In this document: piece by piece, positions 7,932 through 16,452 of the stretch | Layout of the letters: each line of letters begins with the position of its first letter | Position numbering within the stretch: position 1 is the stretch's first letter | IMG/VR virus record: IMGVR_UViG_3300030101_003117 | Span: 1 to 33,514 of that record | DNA from: a virus | Length of the DNA: 33,514 nucleotides | Strand: one strand, 5' to 3' | The notes under the pieces: generated by a model | Database searches by the model: none | Seen by the model: the letters and a program-made list of their open reading frames with translations, nothing else | Told to the model about the DNA's origin: nothing | Position numbers and translations under genes: made by a program

Positions 7932-8809
7932 TGACTATTCCTGTTACTGATTTACAAGGTTTAAATAAGATAGCAATTCTTGATTTTTACTCAATTGAGT
8001 TAGTAGAAAACTTGCATTATATTCCTAACAATATTGATATGGATTATGCACAATCAGGTAATGTCATAACAATAACCCCTCCAGCTAGTTTTTCTATGCC
8101 GAGCAAAGGAGATCTTGTAAATTTAAAATTTAAAGAATTATTGGCTGATGGAAATGAAGCTGAAAATATGATTGATACTTTTTATACTGTTTCTGAAGAA
8201 ACAACTGAAACTTCAACTTTTTTCAAAGTAAAATCATTAACAAGTCAAACTGTTGCAAGTCAAACTAATGGAGTGACTTTTAAACAGTCAAACACTACTC
8301 CTCCAGTTCCTATTACATATTTATTTCATAATGGTGTAAATTTAAAAGATTCGCAGAGTGTGGTTTGGCAAGGTAATACTTATGTAAAATACCCATGTTC
8401 AGCCGAGGGTTATGCATATTCGACTAATGGTGCGTTGCCAAGACCTAAGATAAAATTTTCTAATGCTTTTGGAACTATTACGTCATTTTTTAAACAATAT
8501 AATATATTCCAAATAGGAGATTTCTCTTGTCCAATAAATTTAGGAGGAGCAAAAATTACACGACATAGAACATTAGCGAAATTCCTTGATAGTATTAATT
8601 TCTTTGATAATACAAATCCCTTTGGCACACCAGACCCAACAGCAGAATTTGAGAAAGAAATATATTTTATAGAAAGAATGATTTCAGAAGATAGAAATGT
8701 TGTTGGATTTGAATTAGTTTCAACTTTTGATTTAATAGGAGTAACAGCACCCTCAAAACTTGCTAATGAAGATGATTTTCCTGGTATTGGTAGGTTTATA
8801 AACGCATGA
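7931..8809 (+). CDS. Minor tail protein (lambda gpL-like) with inserted domain, lacking Fe-S cysteines
   Basis: A 292-residue tail-tip protein. The start (LNKIAILDFYSIEL) and the later part match the L family: TRHRTLAKFLDSINF at ~210-224, DPTAEFEKEIYFIERMISEDRNVVGFELVSTFDL at ~235-268, then VTAPSK. Residues ~35-125 are an insert (GDLVNLKF...TFYTVSEE...FFKVKSL) similar in outline to the insert in the preceding protein. Lambda L carries a C-terminal Fe-S cluster domain held by four cysteines; here the protein stops soon after TAPSK and has only two cysteines (C156, C200). It lies in the M-L-K-I-J order. Confidence 0.83.
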   Translation: MTIPVTDLQGLNKIAILDFYSIELVENLHYIPNNIDMDYAQSGNVITITPPASFSMPSKGDLVNLKFKELLADGNEAENMIDTFYTVSEETTETSTFFKVKSLTSQTVASQTNGVTFKQSNTTPPVPITYLFHNGVNLKDSQSVVWQGNTYVKYPCSAEGYAYSTNGALPRPKIKFSNAFGTITSFFKQYNIFQIGDFSCPINLGGAKITRHRTLAKFLDSINFFDNTNPFGTPDPTAEFEKEIYFIERMISEDRNVVGFELVSTFDLIGVTAPSKLANEDDFPGIGRFINA

Positions 8810-9510
8810 CTTGGAAAGAAAAAGCAAAGGAATATTCTGAAAAACTTTTACCTAAAGAAGCTTGTGGTTTAGTTGCAATAATAAAAGGAGAAGAAGTTTT
8901 TCATCCATGTAGAAATATCGCAGAATCTACAATGGAATATTTTGTTATTGATCCTGATGACTATGCTGACTGTGAAGATCAAGGAGAAATAGTAGGTATA
9001 TTTCACTCTCATCCTGTAACTGATTCAGTTGCATCGGAAACTGATATCTTAAGTTGTAATTATTTAAAAATGCCTTGGCATATTTATAGTTTTAAGGATG
9101 AATTATGGAATAAAATTGAGCCTAAAGAAAATTTAACAAACCCTTTAATTGGCAGACAATTTGTATGGGGAGTACAAGATTGTTGGTCATTAGTATATGA
9201 TTGGTATTCTCTTCATAGAAATATAACTTTAAAGAAATGGGAAAGACCTAGAACTTTAAGAGACTTTGAAAATAATCCATTATTTGAAAAGTGTGCAAAA
9301 GATACAGGTTTTAAAGAAATTAAAAACCAAGGGTTACAAAAAGGTGATGTAATGCTTATGGAGGGTATGTTTAATAAGTTAAGTCATGTTGCATTATATA
9401 TTGGAGACTCAACAATTTTGCATCATAGTGTTGGAAAGTTAAGTTGTAGAGAAATTTATGATTTAGAATATCAAAAGATAACAAAAAAAATATTTAGATA
9501 TGAGCCTTAG
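8806..9510 (+). CDS. Tail tip protein, JAMM metalloprotease + NlpC/P60 peptidase (lambda gpK-like)
   Basis: A 234-residue two-domain protein. The N-terminal Mov34/JAB domain keeps the full metal-binding set: E18 (KEACG) and HSHP with the spacing H67-x-H69-x7-S77-x2-D80. The C-terminal NlpC/P60 domain has the nucleophile C126 (VQDCWSLVYDWY), H194 (LSHVALYIGD) and a polar residue near H206/H207. Lambda K has the same pair of domains. It is a tail-tip component, thought to process tail proteins and/or cut peptidoglycan cross-links as DNA enters. It overlaps the upstream gene by 4 bases (ATGA) and the next by 11. Confidence 0.92.
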   Translation: MTWKEKAKEYSEKLLPKEACGLVAIIKGEEVFHPCRNIAESTMEYFVIDPDDYADCEDQGEIVGIFHSHPVTDSVASETDILSCNYLKMPWHIYSFKDELWNKIEPKENLTNPLIGRQFVWGVQDCWSLVYDWYSLHRNITLKKWERPRTLRDFENNPLFEKCAKDTGFKEIKNQGLQKGDVMLMEGMFNKLSHVALYIGDSTILHHSVGKLSCREIYDLEYQKITKKIFRYEP

Positions 9511-10159
9511 AAAAATAAGAATTTATGGTACTTTACGAAAATTTTGTGGTCAGTCTAGTTTTGAAGCTGTAATTAATAAACCAAAAGATGTATTTAGTTT
9601 TTTAAAAGTAAATTTTCCTGATCTTGAAAGTCACATGGGAAATCAACTTTATAAAATTAAAGTTAATGGTAAAACTTTAGAGAACCTAGATATTAACATG
9701 CATGGTGATATACAAGTTATACCTTTAGTTATTGGTGCGGGTAGGGATACTTTTAAAAATATTTTGAAAATTGGTATCGGATTAGTTATTTATTATTACA
9801 CTGGAGGATCTTTACCTTTTTTTGGAGAAGTTGGCCGAGAATTAATTAAAAATGAATTTTTAAATAGCGTAGTTGGTATCATTGGACAAACACTGGCATT
9901 TCAAGGAGCAAATTCATTACTTGGCGGTGGTGAGGATTACTCAAATCCACAAGAAATAGATCAATCAGATCCAAATCTTCGTGCATCTTATTCTTTTTCA
10001 AATATTAATAATGTCGCAACAGCCGGGACTCCAATTCCAATTATTTATGGTGAAATATTAGTAGGGTCGATTATCATTTCATCAGGAGTTGATACCTTGC
10101 AAGTTAGAAAAACTATAGGTGGCTCATTCGTTAGCTTTAGTAGTAAATTTGGAGGTTAA
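9500..10159 (+). CDS. Tail assembly protein I-like (ubiquitin-like fold + hydrophobic segment)
   Basis: A 219-residue protein. Residues 1-82 look like a beta-grasp/ubiquitin-like domain (KIRIYGTLRKFCG, KVNGKTLENLDINMHGDIQVIPLVIGAG). A hydrophobic segment (ILKIGIGLVIYYYTG) lies near 88-103, followed by a second weaker one. The C-terminus (AGTPIPIIYGEILVGSIIIS, near 180-200) is a signature of the lambda I family. It is needed in assembling the tail tip between K and J. Spacing is 11 bases of overlap with K-like and a 6-base gap before J-like, so one operon. Confidence 0.85.
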   Translation: MSLRKIRIYGTLRKFCGQSSFEAVINKPKDVFSFLKVNFPDLESHMGNQLYKIKVNGKTLENLDINMHGDIQVIPLVIGAGRDTFKNILKIGIGLVIYYYTGGSLPFFGEVGRELIKNEFLNSVVGIIGQTLAFQGANSLLGGGEDYSNPQEIDQSDPNLRASYSFSNINNVATAGTPIPIIYGEILVGSIIISSGVDTLQVRKTIGGSFVSFSSKFGG

Positions 10160-10165
10160 TTAAAA

Positions 10166-13100
10166 ATGGTAAAAATTGTTGGAGATCAATTCTTCGGTAA
10201 ACAAAATATAAGAAAAAAAGATTCTAATTTAAAACCTGACGACATTAAAAGTATTCAGTTTGCCAAAGTTGTTGATTTACTTTGTCACGGAGAGATTGAG
10301 GGAATTAAAAATGGTAATAGCGCTCATGCCTTTAATTATCAAGAAAACATATTTTTAGAGGATACACAGATTCAAACTACAAATGGAAGGCAAAATTTTT
10401 CGGATGTTAGTGTTGAATTAAGAACTGGTAAATCAAGTCAAGACTCTTTAAATATTATTGATGCTATTGAGAATACTTTTCCAGTATCGAGACTAGTAGC
10501 AAGAGATCCTTTGAATACTGCAAAAACAGGAGTAATCTTTGTAAATAGAACAGGTAATACAACTGATGTTTTAAGCCGTAACACTAGTGATTCTGGTTAT
10601 AGATTAGATTTTGGTAATAATGTTGAATTACCAGCAGAGACAATAGCTTTTATATATGCAAGTACAACACATCAATTTAAAGTAAACGAATTTGCAAATA
10701 TAGTAAGACTTGATACTGCGACACCACCACAAGAACTTGATGGAACTAGAAAAATACCAATAATACAAAAAAGAGGTACTGCCACAAAGACAGGTGATTC
10801 TACTAGTTATAAATATATTTTATTACAAAATACTGGTAAAAAATATGATAATACTCATAATTCGGGAAGACAAACTCCTTTACAAGCAAGAGTTGCTACA
10901 AGTGTTGGAGTAACGGCTACTACTAGTAGTATAAATTCTACAACAATTGATTTTGATAAATTAAGAGTATCAATACAATTTCCTGATCTAGGAGAATCAA
11001 AGGATGATGGTAGCTCAAAATCATTTTCAGCTAGTTTTCAATTACAAATAATTGAGTCTGATGGTAAAACACATTTTCCAATTGTAAGTGAACAAGTTAA
11101 AGGTGTTGCAGTAAGAGGTTACACGAGAGATTATGAAATTGATTTAATAAACTTCGAGACACAAGGTTTTTTTCTACCTGCCGATAGTAGTCAAGATAGA
11201 TTTTTTAAAATTAATGTAGGTATTGGCAATATAAATAATTACCAAGTTGGTGATAATATTACATTTAAATTTATAGATGTTACGACTAGTAGTGATGAAT
11301 CAATAAATAATAGACCTTTAGTAATTAATAAGACTTTTGAAAATGTACAGATAACTGCTATTGATGATGAAAATATTACAACAAATTTAAGGACAACAAC
11401 TTTAGGTGTTGGTTTAAGTGATTTTGAAACTTATAGTTTTACTAGACCTTCAGCAGATACTATTGTTGTTGATGAAAATGATCCTAATAAATTTATTATT
11501 CAAATAAAAAACATTCTTACTAATTTTCCTTTGCAAATCAAAGTTATTAGAAATATATTTGATGAGACTAATATAAAAAAAAGAAATAAAATTAATTTTC
11601 AATCATTTACAGAAATAAAAACTGAAACTAGACCTTATAACAATTTTGCTTTAGCTGCTTTACGGTTTAACGCAGAACAGTTTGGTAAATATCCTTCTAG
11701 GAAGTATATTGTTCAAGGTACAAAGATAAAGATACCAGCACCAGACTCAGATGGTAGAACTCCTGTTGTAGTAAGAGATCAAGATCAAGCTAATTCATTA
11801 GGTATAACTGGTACTTTAAAAAATTTTAATTTCATTCATTATCCTGATAATTATCTTTTTAATGGAACTTTAACTTCTACAAAAGTCTTTACAAATGATC
11901 CTAGTTGGATATTATTTGATTTGCTTACGACATCCAAGGGGTTTGGAGAACATATAAAGGAAAGCCAATTGGATGTATTTAGTTTTTATGAGACATCTAA
12001 ATATAATTCAGAATTATTAACCGTATCAGGAAGCGGAGAAGATAGTATAAAAGAACCTAGATTCGCTTGCAATGTAATTTTAGGACAAAAAAAAGACGCT
12101 TATCAGGTAATAAGAGATTTTTGTTCAAACATGAACGCTGTGCCGTTTTATTCTGTAGGTTCATTAAAAATATCTCAGGACAGACCAACAGATGTAAGCT
12201 ATGTGTTTGGATTGGCCAATGTTACAGAATTTGGTTTTTTATATAATACTTCATCGCAAAAAACAAAGTTTACTCAATGTACAGTTTCATATTTTGACAA
12301 TGAAATACAAGATTTGCAGATAGCAAATGTATTTTTAAAAGATTTACATCCGAATTTGTTGAATGTAGAATCCGCTTTTGGTATTAATATTAAAAATTTA
12401 AAGACTTTTGGGTGTACATCAAGAACTCAAGCAATTAGAGCAGCTAAATGGTTTTTATTGACACAATTCACAAGAGGAGAAACTGTTTCTTTTTCAGTAA
12501 CAGTTGAAGCAGGGGTCATTGTTAGGCCAGGCCAAGTAATTGCTATTCAAGATCCTTTAAAAATGAATGAAAGGACAGGTGGTCGTATAGTTTCTGCAAC
12601 TACAAATGACACTACGACTGTAATTACAGTAGATGACGTTGAAAAGACAAATCTTAATAGTACTGGAACAACAAGTATGCAATTAACAATTGTTTTAGAT
12701 ACAGATGAAAATGAAACCGATCCTAATAAAACTAGTAGATATGTTGAAACGAAACCAATATCGTCTGTTGATTTTGCTCAGAAAACTATTACCACTAGTA
12801 AATTTAGAAGTAATCCATTGCCAAATACTTATTATGTAGTTGATAGACAAGTTAATAATGTATCTTCTCTACCAAAATATCGAGTAGTTAGTATTGCAGA
12901 ATCAAAGAACGATGGTTCTTATGGTGTTACTGCTGTCTCGTATAACGAATTAATTTATTCTTTAGTTGAGTCTGTAGATCCAATCACAGTTGAACCTATT
13001 AAAACGGTTATAGATTTACCAAATCCTCCAACTAATTTAGATGCTGTTGAGAATATAATTATCCAAGATAATAGAGCTACTTCTGTCATAACTGTTTCTT

Positions 13101-14437
13101 GGACACCTGTACAAGGAATTAAAGAATACTTATTAGAGTTTAGTATTGATGGAGGAAGTCCAAAAAAAATTACAACATCAGAAATTAATTTTGATATATT
13201 TAACTCAACAAAAGGTAATTATGAGTTTGCAGTAAAATCAATAAATGCTTTCGGGCAGCAAAGCAATGTAACAACAGAAATAAAAAAAACATTTTTTGGA
13301 AAAACTGAAGCTCCTTCTAATGTCTCTAATCTTTTTGTTGAAACTGTGAGTGATGAATTAATAAAAATAAAATTTAATAAATCTACGGAGCTTGATGTTT
13401 TACATGGTGGATTTGTTGCTTATTGCTATGACAGTAATACTGATGGCAGTGGAAGTTTTTTCCTTGATGAGGATGGATTAATTTTTCCAGGTAATTCTTC
13501 AGAAATTATTGTCCAGAACCTTTCTGGTGAACACATGCTTAAATTTATCGATGATGGAGGTAGAACTAGTCTGCAAGCCACTTCTGTTGTGATAAATACA
13601 AGTGCAGCGTCAAATGCTCAATATAATGACATAAAGAAACAAACAACTGCAATTGTTCAAAATATTGCAGAACATGCGACAAATCCAAAATTTCAAGGTT
13701 TTCCTAATATAACTCTTTTTAATACAGAGTTTAATTCTATACTTGATGCCTTGACATTGACAGATACTGGAGTAACAAGTGGAGAAGCTGCATATTTATT
13801 TAAAGAAATATTAGATTTAAAAGAAGTTACAACAGTTCAATTAGAAAAAATAATATCTGCCGAGGGAATATCAAATATAAATTGGGATGACCATGTTGGC
13901 GATGTAGATACATTTAGAAGTTGGGATCAAGACCCTAGTGCTGATACATTTGATATTTCAGTAAAATTAAAAGTACAATCTACAAATAATGCACCAGCCA
14001 ATTCATCAAGTTATGTAATAAACGATTTTAGTGGTTGTCCATTTGTTGAGGTTACTAACTCTACATTTAGAGGTCGAGGATTTAGGTTTGTTTTGGAATT
14101 GTTTTGCAGAAACATAAATCAAAATATAAAAGTAAAACAACTTGGGTGCAATGTGAAAATTAATAGAAGGACAGAAACTAGTATCCAAACATTAACCACA
14201 TCAAGTAGTCAAGATACAGTAGTTACATTTGCTAAACCATTTTTTGCTGGTGATGCTTCTTTAACTATTGGAGCAAATTTAAAACCTCATGTAGAAGTAA
14301 CAGTTTTAAATTTAACTACAGGAGACACTTTATCGGTTACAAATATTACTAATACTAATTTTAAAATTAATGTACTTAATCAAAGCAGTCAAAGAGTAGC
14401 CAGAGATTTTACTTTTGTTGCTATTGGTTACGGATAA
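10166..14437 (+). CDS. Central tail tip / host specificity protein (lambda gpJ-like)
   Basis: A 1423-residue protein, slightly longer than lambda J. The N-terminus (IQFAKVVDLLCHGEIEGI, IFLEDTQI, SVELRTGKSSQ) is diagnostic of the J family and forms the trimeric tail hub. The body contains the phage tail-hub region (AFGINIKNLKTFGCTSRTQAIRAAKW; VRPGQVIAIQDP). Two fibronectin-III-like modules follow at ~950-1035 (PPTNLDAVENI...VSWTPVQGIKEYLLEF) and ~1045-1140. The C-terminal ~280 residues are diverse and beta-rich, the usual receptor-contacting part. It closes the M-L-K-I-J set and is followed by separate fibre genes. Confidence 0.9.
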   Translation: MVKIVGDQFFGKQNIRKKDSNLKPDDIKSIQFAKVVDLLCHGEIEGIKNGNSAHAFNYQENIFLEDTQIQTTNGRQNFSDVSVELRTGKSSQDSLNIIDAIENTFPVSRLVARDPLNTAKTGVIFVNRTGNTTDVLSRNTSDSGYRLDFGNNVELPAETIAFIYASTTHQFKVNEFANIVRLDTATPPQELDGTRKIPIIQKRGTATKTGDSTSYKYILLQNTGKKYDNTHNSGRQTPLQARVATSVGVTATTSSINSTTIDFDKLRVSIQFPDLGESKDDGSSKSFSASFQLQIIESDGKTHFPIVSEQVKGVAVRGYTRDYEIDLINFETQGFFLPADSSQDRFFKINVGIGNINNYQVGDNITFKFIDVTTSSDESINNRPLVINKTFENVQITAIDDENITTNLRTTTLGVGLSDFETYSFTRPSADTIVVDENDPNKFIIQIKNILTNFPLQIKVIRNIFDETNIKKRNKINFQSFTEIKTETRPYNNFALAALRFNAEQFGKYPSRKYIVQGTKIKIPAPDSDGRTPVVVRDQDQANSLGITGTLKNFNFIHYPDNYLFNGTLTSTKVFTNDPSWILFDLLTTSKGFGEHIKESQLDVFSFYETSKYNSELLTVSGSGEDSIKEPRFACNVILGQKKDAYQVIRDFCSNMNAVPFYSVGSLKISQDRPTDVSYVFGLANVTEFGFLYNTSSQKTKFTQCTVSYFDNEIQDLQIANVFLKDLHPNLLNVESAFGINIKNLKTFGCTSRTQAIRAAKWFLLTQFTRGETVSFSVTVEAGVIVRPGQVIAIQDPLKMNERTGGRIVSATTNDTTTVITVDDVEKTNLNSTGTTSMQLTIVLDTDENETDPNKTSRYVETKPISSVDFAQKTITTSKFRSNPLPNTYYVVDRQVNNVSSLPKYRVVSIAESKNDGSYGVTAVSYNELIYSLVESVDPITVEPIKTVIDLPNPPTNLDAVENIIIQDNRATSVITVSWTPVQGIKEYLLEFSIDGGSPKKITTSEINFDIFNSTKGNYEFAVKSINAFGQQSNVTTEIKKTFFGKTEAPSNVSNLFVETVSDELIKIKFNKSTELDVLHGGFVAYCYDSNTDGSGSFFLDEDGLIFPGNSSEIIVQNLSGEHMLKFIDDGGRTSLQATSVVINTSAASNAQYNDIKKQTTAIVQNIAEHATNPKFQGFPNITLFNTEFNSILDALTLTDTGVTSGEAAYLFKEILDLKEVTTVQLEKIISAEGISNINWDDHVGDVDTFRSWDQDPSADTFDISVKLKVQSTNNAPANSSSYVINDFSGCPFVEVTNSTFRGRGFRFVLELFCRNINQNIKVKQLGCNVKINRRTETSIQTLTTSSSQDTVVTFAKPFFAGDASLTIGANLKPHVEVTVLNLTTGDTLSVTNITNTNFKINVLNQSSQRVARDFTFVAIGYG

Positions 14438-14468
14438 ATTAGAATGTATAATAAATAAAAAAAATTAA

Positions 14469-15578
14469 ATGGCAAACAATAATGATTTCATAATTGACAA
14501 CGATACAGGTCAAGAGGTTCGTTTAGATATACAAGAAGCATTGCAACAATTAGCAAGTAATAATTTTGGTACAAATCCTCCTGTTACGACTGCTACTCCT
14601 CCTGTTCAAGTAGCTTTCCCTCATCAATGGTTTGCTAATGGGGATACTCAAAAGTTGATGTATAAAGATGCAAGTAATGGTAATGATGCAAATACAAACT
14701 ATTTTAATTTAGCAAACTTAACTGGTGGGATTTTTGTAGATCAACCTAGTACTTTTAATGGTGATGTAACTTTTCAAGGTGATAATGGTAGTTCTCTTTT
14801 TCAAATCGTTTATGATTCAAGCGCAAACAATAATAAAGGGGCTTTAATTGTAAAAGATGAGACAAGAATTTCTTTGGGTTCAGATGAAGATTTTATCCTG
14901 AGTCATGGTTTAGGATTTACTTTTTTAGGATCAAATACAAATACACCAGTCTACATAAGTGGCAAAACACCTAATACTAATGCCGCAGCCATAGAACTTC
15001 GCACAACACCAAGCACAGGCATATCAGAAATAGCTTATGAAGGTTATGTAGATGGGGGGCAACATTTATATTTTGATGGTGGTGGTACTCCAAAATTAAA
15101 AACTACTGCGGATGGAATAGAAGTTACAGGTTCTATTACTGCAACTGCACAGCCTGTTTGTCTTTTAATTGATCCTGTAGATACGGACATTACAAGCAGT
15201 AACGAATCTACTCCTATAAAATTTAATACTCAACAAACAAATGTTGGTTGTACTGTTAATACTGACAAAGATCGAATTACAGTACTTAGCAGTGGGACAT
15301 ATTTAATTTCTGTTTGTTTGTCAGGTATAAAAACTAATGCTACAAGTGATACTGATAGGATTTTAAAAATTTTAAAAAACGGCAATGATGCTGTTAATAA
15401 AGATGCGTTCCCAAGAGATCCTTTTGGTACTAGTAGAAATAATGAAAGTTTTTCACATACTATAACTATGCCTTTAGTGCTTAGTGCAAATGATTATTTA
15501 GAATTATGTTTTGAGGGAGTAGACAATGCCCTAGCTACAGTTAAATTTGGTTACTTTTCTGTTACAAAATTACATTAA
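14469..15578 (+). CDS. Tail fibre protein with C1q/TNF-like C-terminal domain
   Basis: A 369-residue fibre-type protein. The N-terminus (NDTGQEVRLDIQEALQQLA) resembles the virion-attachment module of many marine phage fibres. A beta-rich stalk follows, with HQWFANGDTQKLMYKDASNG and FNGDVTFQGDNG. The last ~135 residues (IDPVDTDITSSNES...SSGTYLISVCLSGIK...VLSANDYLELCFEG...VKFGYFSVTKL) look like a C1q/TNF jelly-roll trimer, a common receptor-binding head. It lies just after the J-like gene. Function by pattern; the receptor is unknown. Confidence 0.75.
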   Translation: MANNNDFIIDNDTGQEVRLDIQEALQQLASNNFGTNPPVTTATPPVQVAFPHQWFANGDTQKLMYKDASNGNDANTNYFNLANLTGGIFVDQPSTFNGDVTFQGDNGSSLFQIVYDSSANNNKGALIVKDETRISLGSDEDFILSHGLGFTFLGSNTNTPVYISGKTPNTNAAAIELRTTPSTGISEIAYEGYVDGGQHLYFDGGGTPKLKTTADGIEVTGSITATAQPVCLLIDPVDTDITSSNESTPIKFNTQQTNVGCTVNTDKDRITVLSSGTYLISVCLSGIKTNATSDTDRILKILKNGNDAVNKDAFPRDPFGTSRNNESFSHTITMPLVLSANDYLELCFEGVDNALATVKFGYFSVTKLH

Positions 15579-15582
15579 TAAC

Positions 15583-15828
15583 ATGGCAAATTCCGATTTT
15601 AGATTTGTATATTTTAATGATGATGACGTATTAACTATAGTTACACCATCTAATGAAAGTGATAGTTTAGATGTATTAAAAACTAAAGATTGCCCAAATG
15701 ATAGATTAGTAGTTACTGTAGAAAAGAATAAAATACCAAATAATGAAGAAGAAAAAAAAGCTTGGGTATTTTGGGAAGAAGCTATAGAAAACATCAGTAT
15801 TAACAACACAGAAATTGAAACTACATAA
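15583..15828 (+). CDS. Small acidic protein in fibre region, unknown
   Basis: An 81-residue acidic protein starting at the ATG five bases after the fibre stop. An upstream in-frame ATG lies inside the fibre gene and is not preferred. The sequence has DFRFVYFNDDDVLTIVTPS, then DCPNDRLVVTVEKNKIP and a Trp-containing helix (KKAWVFWEEAIENISI). No family is recognised. Small proteins at this place in marine phages can be fibre chaperones or adaptors; this is only a guess from position. Confidence 0.65.
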   Translation: MANSDFRFVYFNDDDVLTIVTPSNESDSLDVLKTKDCPNDRLVVTVEKNKIPNNEEEKKAWVFWEEAIENISINNTEIETT

Positions 15829-15879
15829 CTTTCAAAATAAGTCTTTACTGATATACTTAAAACATCATATTGTATTGAG

Positions 15880-16224
15880 ATGACTAATCAGCCAGCTACT
15901 TATAATTTTTCAATACAAAGAAGATCAACAGTACCTTTGGATATTACACATAAAGACAGTAATGGAGATGCTGTAAATCATTCTGGTTATGAATTTGCTG
16001 GTCAAGTATGGAACAAAGAAAGAACAGTTAAGTTTGCTGATTTTAGTGTTGAACACACAAGTAGAGAGCAAGGTAAAGTACTTTTTAAATTAACACCAAG
16101 TCAAACAGAAACTTTTAGACTTACAGAATTAGAATATGATATAAAATATAAACAACCTAACAATGATGAGTTTTATTTGTTAGAAGGTATTATATTCGTT
16201 AGTGAGGGTTACACAACAATATGA
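15880..16224 (+). CDS. Tail/baseplate-associated small beta protein (BppU-N-like)
   Basis: A 114-residue protein. The opening NFSIQRRSTVPLDITHKDSNGDAVNHSGYEFAGQV matches the general pattern of small phage structural domains seen at the N-terminus of receptor-binding-protein adaptors: a hydrophobic strand, a polar turn, then DG.p and a 'G..f..qv' strand. The rest is beta-rich, ending FYLLEGIIFVSEGYTT. It overlaps the next gene by 4 bases (ATGA), so the two are coupled. Probably links fibres to the tail tip; the exact role is unknown. Confidence 0.6.
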   Translation: MTNQPATYNFSIQRRSTVPLDITHKDSNGDAVNHSGYEFAGQVWNKERTVKFADFSVEHTSREQGKVLFKLTPSQTETFRLTELEYDIKYKQPNNDEFYLLEGIIFVSEGYTTI

Positions 16225-16451
16225 GTCAAATTAATGTAACTACAACAAAAAATACTGTTCAAATAATTGATGAAATAAATAATGTAATTGAAGTTTCTAG
16301 CACCGGCCCTCAAGGGCCAGCATTTGGAATAGAACTAGATCATGCAAATAAAGTTGATAATTCAATAATGTATTATGACTTAGCAGCTAATAAGGTTAAA
16401 CTAGATGCAACAGTCACAAAAACTTCAATAGTAAACGGAGGAAATTTTTAA
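16221..16451 (+). CDS. Short tail fibre/adaptor with collagen-like GPQGP motif
   Basis: A 76-residue protein overlapping the previous gene by ATGA. Short beta strands (INVTTTKNTVQIIDEINNVIEVSSTG) lead into a collagen-like turn, GPQGPAFG, and a polar tail ending IVNGGNF. The next gene begins one base after its stop. Such short proteins with one GPQGP repeat commonly accompany marine phage fibres and may trimerise or anchor them. The GPQGP codons form a small GC-rich hairpin. Confidence 0.6.
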   Translation: MSQINVTTTKNTVQIIDEINNVIEVSSTGPQGPAFGIELDHANKVDNSIMYYDLAANKVKLDATVTKTSIVNGGNF

Positions 16452-16452
16452 G

